Shown one piece after another: positions 8,811 to 13,123 of a DNA stretch of 13,123 nucleotides (the first letter of the stretch is position 1; every line of letters starts with the position of its first letter). A model generated the notes under the pieces. The model saw nothing but the letters and a program-made list of their open reading frames with translations, did not search any database and was not told the origin of the DNA. The translations under genes and the position numbers were made by a program. The DNA is taken from assembly GCA_008363265.1 (NCBI GenBank), contig RHKR01000097.1, positions 1 to 13,123 of the forward strand, read 5' to 3'. The stretch is from Chlorobiota bacterium. GTDB taxonomy: Bacteria > Bacteroidota > Ignavibacteria > Ignavibacteriales > Ignavibacteriaceae.

Positions 8811-9489
8811 AATAACAGCAGGTCTTACAAAAACTGCAACCTATATCGAAGTTTCAGGCCTGACCTCATTCAGCGAATTCGCATTCGGTGGTGATGTCGA
8901 CAACCCCCTCCCTGTTGAACTGGTTAACTTCCAGGCTAAGGTAAAGAGCAGAAGCGCCCTCCTCAGCTGGGAAACCAAGACAGAGGTTGACAACTCAGGC
9001 TTTGAAGTTGAAAGGATGGACAAGGACGGTGACTGGAAGAAAGTGGCTTTCATAGAAGGACACGGAACCAGTAACTCGACCAAGTATTACAGCTTCGAGG
9101 ACAAGAAACTCTCTTCAGGCAAGCATTCATACAGACTGAAACAGATCGACAACGACGGCACAGTTAGCTACAGCGAAGTATTGGATGTATCGATCGATCT
9201 TCCGGCAGAGTTCGCACTAAGCCAGAACTACCCGAATCCGTTCAACCCGTCGACCAAGGTTGACTACCAGCTCGCGGCCGACTCAAGGGTCACCATCGAG
9301 CTCTACGGTATCACGGGCGAAAGAGTGGCGGTTCTGGTTAACCAGGAACAGGAAGCCGGCTACTATACGATGATGATAGACAGCTACACCCACCGCATGG
9401 CATCGGGTATCTACATCTACCGCATGATAGCAACAGATGCGGCAGGTAAAAACTTTGTCGCCACCAAGAAACTTTCATTATTAAAGTAA
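8683..9489 (+). pseudogene. C-terminal part of the giant surface protein, with T9SS type A sorting domain, out of frame
   Basis: This is the natural continuation of the gene starting at 3108, in the +1 frame, 268 residues to TAA at 9489. In restored numbering it finishes the module with YFDQI..SGVSDYSTLRLYRR and then enters a fibronectin-like module (DNPLPVELVNFQAK, WETKTEVDNSGFEVER, about residues 1923-2025). It ends with a 92-residue type A sorting domain (about 2028-2119) carrying QNYPNPFNPSTKVDYQL, ITGERVAVLVN and MASGIYIYRM. Such domains direct export through the T9SS and are normally removed or exchanged for an anchor at the cell surface. The fragment has no signal peptide and no credible start of its own; ATG codons such as 8569 lie inside the upstream coding region. 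The last 205 codons align without gaps to the gene ending at 11960. Confidence 0.85.
8871..9489 (+). repeat. Duplicated 3' coding cassette, copy in the giant surface gene
   Basis: This stretch of 619 bases aligns without any gap to 11342-11960, both ending exactly at the stop codon. It encodes the end of one module, the DNPLPVEL module and the sorting domain. Protein identity is highest in the sorting domain. Confidence 0.85.
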
Positions 9490-9508
9490 AGAGCAGGAGA
9501 ACATGATT

Positions 9509-9697
9509 ATGAACAATGAATTATATAATTGGACAATAAGCCACGGAGATTATCACCGTCAGCATGGAGACTACGACAAACTCTACCAGAGAGGGAAGAA
9601 ACGGGATAAACTTTTCCGGGCTTTACTCTGGCTTGGGGCAGCGTTCGTTACATACATTGTCTTCTTTAAGGTTCTTGCCTACGCAGCAGGAAAGTAG
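9509..9697 (+). CDS. Small single-span membrane protein B (62 aa), unknown function
   Basis: Not recognised from any named family. AGGAGA at 9495-9500 is only 2 bases from the ATG at 9503 but 8 from the ATG at 9509, so the latter start (MNNELYNW) is preferred. It also lines up with the paralogue MSRNLYQSW at 12627. The N-terminal half is polar and Tyr/Asp-rich (GDYHRQHGDYDKLY), followed by a basic KRGKKRDK-like patch. One hydrophobic span follows (about residues 37-55), ending FFKVLAYAAGK. N-in, C-out topology is predicted. W-x-I-x-x-GD-x-x-R, DYDKLY, KRD and FFKVLAYAA-K are kept in the paralogue. It starts 19 bases after the giant gene's stop, so it is the last gene of that operon, just before the terminator at 9748. 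With protein A it brackets the surface protein gene. Confidence 0.8.
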   Translation: MNNELYNWTISHGDYHRQHGDYDKLYQRGKKRDKLFRALLWLGAAFVTYIVFFKVLAYAAGK

Positions 9698-9747
9698 GGA
9701 ACCGATGAACTTTTCCTTCTAAAAGAGAAAAGACCTAACCACCTTGG

Positions 9748-9777
9748 CCCGCCCCCAGTGATGAGGGCGGGTTTTTT
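9748..9777 (+). terminator. Rho-independent terminator after protein B
   Basis: CCCGCCC (9748-9754) pairs with GGGCGGG (9765-9771) around a 10-nt loop and is followed by six T. It closes the A / giant protein / B unit. Its arms and part of the loop resemble the terminator at 11987, suggesting the whole end of the unit was copied along with the locus. Confidence 0.92.
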
Positions 9778-9856
9778 ATTCTTCAATACATTCGATTTCT
9801 CTCCTGGTCTCACCGATCAGAAATTTGAAATAATATTAAAAATATTCAGTTAAATA

Positions 9857-9886
9857 TTGCATCTAATTTGAATAGTTTGTAACTTG
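9857..9886 (+). promoter_or_regulatory. Promoter copy 2 (TTG -20 nt- TAACTTG)
   Basis: TTGCATCTAAT starts at 9857 and TAACTTG lies at 9880-9886, again 23 bases start to start. The invariant 19-base box begins exactly 10 bases after the TAACTTG start, as in the other copies. The upstream element has diverged more than in copies 1 and 3, which share TTGACTTTAAA. It would transcribe the cargo gene starting at 10206. Confidence 0.72.
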
Positions 9887-9889
9887 CAT

Positions 9890-10205
9890 TCAGGTTATGT
9901 GAGGTTTAATTAACACTATCCATTCATCAACAAACGGAGGTGCCTGCAAAGGTCCCAAACATCTGCACAGATACAACGAAAAGCCTGATCACAAGATTGG
10001 TTCTTTGGTCAGGGAAAAAGAAATGCTTCTTCATTCTGCTTTGGCAGGTGACATACTTTCCGCCCCATTTATTACCTCCAACATAACCTTGCCATAATGA
10101 CCCGGTGGTTGACACTGATTCGTGAAAACGCGTGAATCCATGTTACCTCGATTCGCGGTTCAATCTTTACAAACTCAAGATCTTTTAATAACTGTAAGGT
10201 TTATC
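9890..10205 (+). promoter_or_regulatory. Structured 5' leader copy 2, upstream of a T9SS cargo gene
   Basis: The leader starts with the same 19-base box (9890-9908) and AATTAAC, then CAACAAACGGAGGT with no start codon at a useful distance. The clearest stem is CCTGATCA (9984-9991) with TGGTCAGG (10006-10013), eight pairs including one G-U, around a 14-nt loop as in leader 1. It is followed by GGGAAAAAG and a weak AATG/CATT stem. The enclosing P1 is poor here (CGAAAAG with CTTTCCG, one mismatch); a competing pairing of 9943-9951 with 10039-10048 is possible. ATAACC (10083-10088) corresponds to the conserved block after P1' in leaders 1 and 3. No A- or B-type gene intervenes before the cargo start. 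Confidence 0.45.
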
Positions 10206-10856
10206 ATGAGGAAATTTCTTCTTTTTAATTCAGACAGTCCCCGGATACGCAATTTTCAATTTAGTGTTGCTTTACTGGTTACAGCACTTCTGGTGTCACT
10301 GCCGGTCACATACGGTCAGTCGAACTCAGCTGCAGGGACCGGAAGAACCGGCTACACTTCAACTTCACTTCAGAAGGGGGATTACAAGCCTCAGGAGGTG
10401 ACAGAAGAGTTTGAGATCACTGAACTCTCGTACAGTACAAATTTTACAGCCGAACTTGGCTGGCGGCTCGAGCCGTCATCAGGCGACCTGCTGATCTCCA
10501 AGGTAAATGCCACGAACAGGTTCGGTACGGCGAACGATCCCACATACAAGTTTGATTTTTACTACAGGTCAAACGGTACCCGGCAGATAATTGCCGGTCC
10601 GGAAATGGACCTTCGCGGTTACACAAATCCGAAGCTGAAATTCGATGTGTCACACTGCGTGTATGTACAATTCAGTCCCAGTAACGACAGGCTGGAAGTG
10701 GTGTACACAACCGATAATGGAGCAACCTGGCTGACAGGTTCTCCCGCGTTGTACAACAAAGCAGGAAGTGTGCTTGCGACAAGGGCACTTGACTACAACC
10801 CTTTCACCCCTTCACTTGCATCCGAGTGGAGACGGGAGACGGTTGACCTGAGCTAG
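10206..10856 (+). CDS. T9SS cargo surface protein, N-terminal 216 residues, ended by an in-frame TAG
   Basis: The ATG at 10206 is preferred over the GTG at 10122. It follows AAGGTTTATC, much like the giant gene's start, and it opens a signal peptide (MRKFLLF, hydrophobic residues about 19-35) with cleavage at YG|Q after residue 37. That is the same length and cleavage context as in the giant protein. The mature part (about 50-216) looks like a beta-sandwich module with GPEMDLRGYTNPKLKFDVSH, RLEVVYTTDNGATW and EWRRETVDLS, a wording typical of MAM/cleaved-adhesin-like domains. Codon 217 is TAG (10854-10856), inside the perfect palindrome GAGCTAGCTC. The same frame continues with the rest of the domain. 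As written, the product is a secreted fragment without a sorting domain. Other genes in the window end normally with TAG, so general recoding of TAG is unlikely. Confidence 0.8.
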   Translation: MRKFLLFNSDSPRIRNFQFSVALLVTALLVSLPVTYGQSNSAAGTGRTGYTSTSLQKGDYKPQEVTEEFEITELSYSTNFTAELGWRLEPSSGDLLISKVNATNRFGTANDPTYKFDFYYRSNGTRQIIAGPEMDLRGYTNPKLKFDVSHCVYVQFSPSNDRLEVVYTTDNGATWLTGSPALYNKAGSVLATRALDYNPFTPSLASEWRRETVDLS

Positions 10857-11960
10857 CTCGCCGGAATGAGCGGTATAAGGCTCGGCTTCAGGGGTGTGAG
10901 CAATAACGGGAATAACGCGTTCATCGATAATATTTACATCTACGAAGGAGGGACGACACACTCTCAGACGGTTACGGCCTACAATACGCAATGGCAATAC
11001 TTCGGTACCACCGGTATAGGTATCAGGTTCAGCACAGGAAACAGCCTGGACGTGAACCTTACCGTGGATAAGATAAATTCGAACCCGGGGGGAACTCTGC
11101 CTCCCGGAGATTTGACAAATCTCGGAAAAATTTACTGGTCGGTGACGGTAAATTCAGGAACCGCGGATGGTACCTACTCGTTTAGCGTTGATTATCGTAA
11201 CTATCCCGGAGTAAATAACAAAAACACGGTTCATCTCCTGAAGAGGGACAACGAAACGGCGGAGTGGGTCGATCTGGGTACCCCTGATTTTGTTGGAACA
11301 GGTTCCTCGACAGAATGGATGTGGTATGGTTTGACCGGTTTCAGCGAATTCGCTATCGCCGGAGGTGATGACAACCCCCTCCCCGTTGAACTTGCCAACT
11401 TCACGGCTAAGGCAAAGAACCGGACTGTAACCCTGAAATGGGAAACAAAAACCGAGGTTGACAACTCCGGATTTGAAGTGCAGCGGCTCGATGGGGAAGG
11501 TGACTGGAAGAAGATTTCTTTCATCGAAGGACACGGAACAACCAACTCGACCAAGTACTACTCGTTCGAAGATACCAAACTACCGGCAGGCAAACACTCG
11601 TACAGACTGAAACAGATCGACAATGATGGCACCACTTCCTATAGTGATGTCGTTGAAGTTACGATCGATCTTCCGAAAGAGTTCGCTCTAAGTCAGAACT
11701 ATCCGAATCCGTTCAACCCTTCGACCAAGGTTGACTACCAGCTCGCAGCAGACTCAAAGGTTACCATTGAGCTCTATGGCATCACGGGCGAAAGAGTTGC
11801 GGGTCTTGTAAACCAGGAACAGGAAGCGGGCTATTACACCATGATGATAGACAGTTACACCCACATGATGGCTTCCGGTATCTACATCTACAGGATGATA
11901 GCTACCGGTCCGACGGGGAAGAGCTTCGTGATGACGAAGAAACTCACGCTGATGAAGTAG
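10857..11960 (+). pseudogene. Continuation of the T9SS cargo protein after the TAG, with type A sorting domain
   Basis: Same frame as the preceding part, 367 codons to TAG at 11960; the full gene would have 584 codons. LAGMSGIRLGFRGVSNNG and NAFIDNIYIYEGG complete the N-terminal beta-sandwich domain, showing that the gene was once continuous. A second module follows (LTVDKINSNPGG to EFAIAGG), then the fibronectin-like DNPLPVELANFTAK module and a 92-residue sorting domain with QNYPNPFNPSTKVDYQL. I count 10 differences from the giant protein in these last 92 residues. The ATG at 10866 could in principle start a separate protein, but it lies within a conserved domain, has no signal peptide and no convincing ribosome site. 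A terminator follows 26 bases after the stop. Confidence 0.82.
11342..11960 (+). repeat. Duplicated 3' coding cassette, copy in the second cargo gene
   Basis: Partner of 8871-9489, same length, no gaps. Most differences are scattered single substitutions, fitting an older duplication with purifying selection or occasional gene conversion. Confidence 0.85.
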
Positions 11961-11986
11961 CAGACTGCTGACATAAATCCTTATAA

Positions 11987-12018
11987 AACCCGCCTTCAGC
12001 AGTGAGGGCGGGTTTTTT
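11987..12018 (+). terminator. Rho-independent terminator after the second cargo gene
   Basis: AACCCGCC (11987-11994) pairs with GGCGGGTT (12007-12014), loop 12 nt, followed by a T run to 12018. Sequence is close to the terminator at 9748-9777. Confidence 0.92.
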
Positions 12019-12042
12019 ATTAAAAAATATTTTTTGAACCTA

Positions 12043-12072
12043 TTGACTTTAAATCAAGAAATTACTAATTTG
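12043..12072 (+). promoter_or_regulatory. Promoter copy 3 (TTG -20 nt- TAATTTG)
   Basis: TTGACTTTAAA begins at 12043 and TAATTTG lies at 12066-12072, 23 bases start to start as in copies 1 and 2. The invariant 19-base box starts 10 bases after TAATTTG begins. It drives A' and B' and possibly the LamG-like gene beyond. Confidence 0.74.
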
Positions 12073-12075
12073 AAC

Positions 12076-12384
12076 TCAGGTTATGTGAGGTTTAGTTAAC
12101 ACCACTTTTTCACCAACACCGGAGGTTACTTTCTCTTTTAGATTCCACATTTTTCAATGAACAGCGCAGCCGTAAAGAAAATACGGTTTGTGAGGAAAAC
12201 AACTACAATTTTTGAATGCACTTCGGTGCAAAGGTTGCGCTTTTCTTTTTTTACCCCTCGATCATAACCAGATCTAATTGGACCCCCTCATAGTTTTTTA
12301 ATCCAACTACTTAATTAGCTGATACGGCCGTTTTTTGCGGTTATTCGCGTTTTAAACAATTAATGTAACATCCACAGGATTGAA
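12076..12384 (+). promoter_or_regulatory. Structured 5' leader copy 3, upstream of A' and B'
   Basis: The leader opens with the 19-base box (12076-12094) and GTTAAC, then CCAACACCGGAGGT with no start codon nearby. A branched fold parallels leader 1: P1 AGCGCA (12163-12168) with TGCGCT (12236-12241), extendable to nine pairs with one G-U; P2 CCGTA (12170-12174) with TACGG (12182-12186); P3 TGCAC (12217-12221) with GTGCA (12226-12230) closed by the stable loop TTCG. The stem sequences differ from leader 1 while pairing is kept, which suggests compensatory change. A TTTTCTTTTTTT tract and ATCATAACCAGATCTAA (12261-12277) follow. An AGGA near 12376 serves A'. Confidence 0.58.
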
Positions 12385-12615
12385 ATGCTGGCATACAAAT
12401 ATTCATTTGACGACGTGATGGAGAAACCTCTCATCTCCGCCCCCATGCCCGGGGGAGGGAAGCGAGGTTTGCTCACAACAGTGGTAATTCTACCCATTCT
12501 TTTGGCGATCGGCATCGTTTTGCTCATCTACAGCCCGGTTAAAATGATCCAACTGGCAGTAGAGAAATTTCAGGACAGGAAATTCATACCATTACAACTA
12601 AGTGAAACCGAGTAA
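12385..12615 (+). CDS. Small single-span membrane protein A' (76 aa), paralogue of protein A
   Basis: Paralogue of the protein at 2886. MLAYKYSFD at the start, VVILPILLAIG in the membrane span (about residues 31-51) and SPVKMIQLAVEKF after it are shared. The linker (SAPMPGGGKRGLL) is unrelated, and a C-terminal extension of about 13 residues (ending QLSETE) is unique. An AGGA ribosome site precedes the ATG by about 6 bases. Function is unknown. The KR patch before the span predicts N-in topology, leaving the conserved SPVKM..EKF segment on the periplasmic side. It is followed 11 bases later by B', so here A and B are neighbours rather than flanking a cargo gene. Confidence 0.83.
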   Translation: MLAYKYSFDDVMEKPLISAPMPGGGKRGLLTTVVILPILLAIGIVLLIYSPVKMIQLAVEKFQDRKFIPLQLSETE

Positions 12616-12626
12616 GGGAGGAAACT

Positions 12627-12818
12627 ATGTCGAGAAACCTCTACCAAAGTTGGGATATCACACAAGGGGATTTTTATCGTTCCCCGCGCGACTATGATAA
12701 GCTATACAAGAAACACCAGAAACGGGACAGAATTGTTGCCCTCACGGTCTGGTTAGCGGTGGCATACTTTACCGGAGTGATCTTCTTTAAAGTACTTGCT
12801 TACGCAGCTGCCAAATAG
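12627..12818 (+). CDS. Small single-span membrane protein B' (63 aa), paralogue of protein B
   Basis: Paralogue of the protein at 9509. Shared parts are W-x-I-x-x-GD-x-Y/H-R, DYDKLY, KRD and FFKVLAYAA-K; the span covers about residues 38-56. GGGAGG at 12616-12621 gives a strong ribosome site 5 bases before the ATG. The cytoplasmic half is rich in Tyr, Asp and Lys/Arg. The most conserved residues are those just before the span and the last 11 residues, suggesting protein contacts at both faces of the membrane. Translational coupling with A' is likely given the 11-base gap. Function is unknown. Confidence 0.83.
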   Translation: MSRNLYQSWDITQGDFYRSPRDYDKLYKKHQKRDRIVALTVWLAVAYFTGVIFFKVLAYAAAK

Positions 12819-12830
12819 TTAATATTTTTA

Positions 12831-12860
12831 AACCTCAGAGACCACGCCTGAGGTTTTTTT
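12831..12860 (+). terminator. Terminator-like hairpin between B' and the LamG-like gene
   Basis: AACCTCAG (12831-12838) pairs with CTGAGGTT (12848-12855), loop 9 nt, followed by T to 12860. It either ends the A'B' transcript or partly attenuates read-through into the gene at 12890. No copy of the repeated promoter is found between it and that gene. Confidence 0.85.
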
Positions 12861-12889
12861 ATTTATTAAAGTTATCGTGAGGAAACGCC

Positions 12890-13123
12890 ATGAAAGTAAC
12901 CGGGATAATTTTAACCGCTTTTTTAATATTTACAACCTTGGCACATTCTCAGATCGGAGGATACGCCCTAAACTTCGATGGTGTGGATGATTATGCCTAT
13001 GCGACAGCTGCAGTTCCATACGATGACAGGACCATTGAGGTGTGGATCAAGTCATCCGCATCAGTTTATCAAGTATTTATCGGCCTTACAAACTTTCTCC
13101 CCGGAAACTCTCCTTCCGTATTT
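12890..13123 (+). CDS. Secreted LamG/concanavalin-like domain protein, N-terminal part (runs off window)
   Basis: The first 78 codons are present. ATG at 12890 follows GAGG at 12879-12882. MKVTGIILTAFLIFTTLAHS is a signal peptide with cleavage at S20|Q21, again leaving Gln at the mature N-terminus. The mature part begins GGYALNFDGVDDYAYA and continues with RTIEVWIKS, the opening of a LamG/pentraxin-like jelly-roll domain (ALxFDGxDDYV ... TIExWxK) common in large FCB surface proteins. A T9SS sorting domain would be expected at the unseen C-terminus; that is inference from the neighbours. It lies 29 bases beyond the hairpin following B'. Confidence 0.82.
   Translation, partial: MKVTGIILTAFLIFTTLAHSQIGGYALNFDGVDDYAYATAAVPYDDRTIEVWIKSSASVYQVFIGLTNFLPGNSPSVF

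Noticed and set aside
10122..10205. Upstream GTG start for the second cargo gene
   Set aside because: It would place 28 polar residues before the signal peptide. The ATG at 10206 gives a signal peptide the same length as that of the giant protein.
10854..10856. Programmed recoding of TAG (read-through or an expanded genetic code)
   Set aside because: TAG is the ordinary stop of proteins B and B' and of the same cargo gene at 11958-11960, and no recoding signal is visible.
2474..12384. Repeated leaders as a mobile element (MITE)
   Set aside because: There are no terminal inverted repeats or target duplications, each copy sits exactly before a gene, and only promoter and RNA-structure features are kept.

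Overview
The window looks like a chromosomal segment from the Fibrobacterota-Chlorobiota-Bacteroidota (FCB) group, most likely Ignavibacteria or a close relative. The evidence is threefold. Two proteins end in a type IX secretion (T9SS) type A sorting domain of the QNYPNPFNPST kind, preceded by a DNPLPVEL module. The three repeated promoters have a TTG / TAAnTTG layout with a 20-base gap, close to the Bacteroidota -33/-7 promoter. All three predicted signal peptides place Gln directly after the cleavage site. No rRNA, tRNA, CRISPR array, transposase or phage gene was seen.

Layout. (i) Bases 1-2241, minus strand: a housekeeping pair, ppk1 (polyphosphate kinase) followed 9 bases later by the start of an Mrp-type Fe-S carrier gene that runs off the window. 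ppk1 is broken at about 1189-1191 by an apparent small deletion (about 34 bases by family comparison). (ii) 2242-9777, plus strand: a locus driven by promoter/leader copy 1. It encodes small membrane protein A, a giant surface protein (2119 residues once a 22-bp tandem duplication is removed) with FN3 and two parallel beta-helix modules, then small membrane protein B and a terminator. (iii) 9778-12018: promoter/leader copy 2, one T9SS cargo gene of 584 codons with an in-frame TAG, and a terminator. (iv) 12019 to the end: promoter/leader copy 3, paralogues A' and B' side by side, a terminator-like hairpin, then the start of a secreted LamG-like protein.

How it fits together. Three transcription units share the same promoter, an identical 19-base sequence at the predicted start of the RNA, and a diverged leader that can fold into a similar branched structure. 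Each unit delivers, or is followed by, a secreted surface protein. Two also carry a pair of about 62-76 residue single-span membrane proteins (A and B) whose ends are strongly conserved between paralogues. The joint reading, which is inference, is a co-regulated family of surface-protein loci with a shared regulatory leader and two dedicated inner-membrane accessory proteins.

Three long genes are each interrupted by a different kind of lesion: a deletion, a 22-bp tandem duplication and a stop codon inside a perfect palindrome. In both cargo genes the lesion cuts off the sorting domain. Whether these are real mutations, reversible switches or assembly errors cannot be settled from one sequence.
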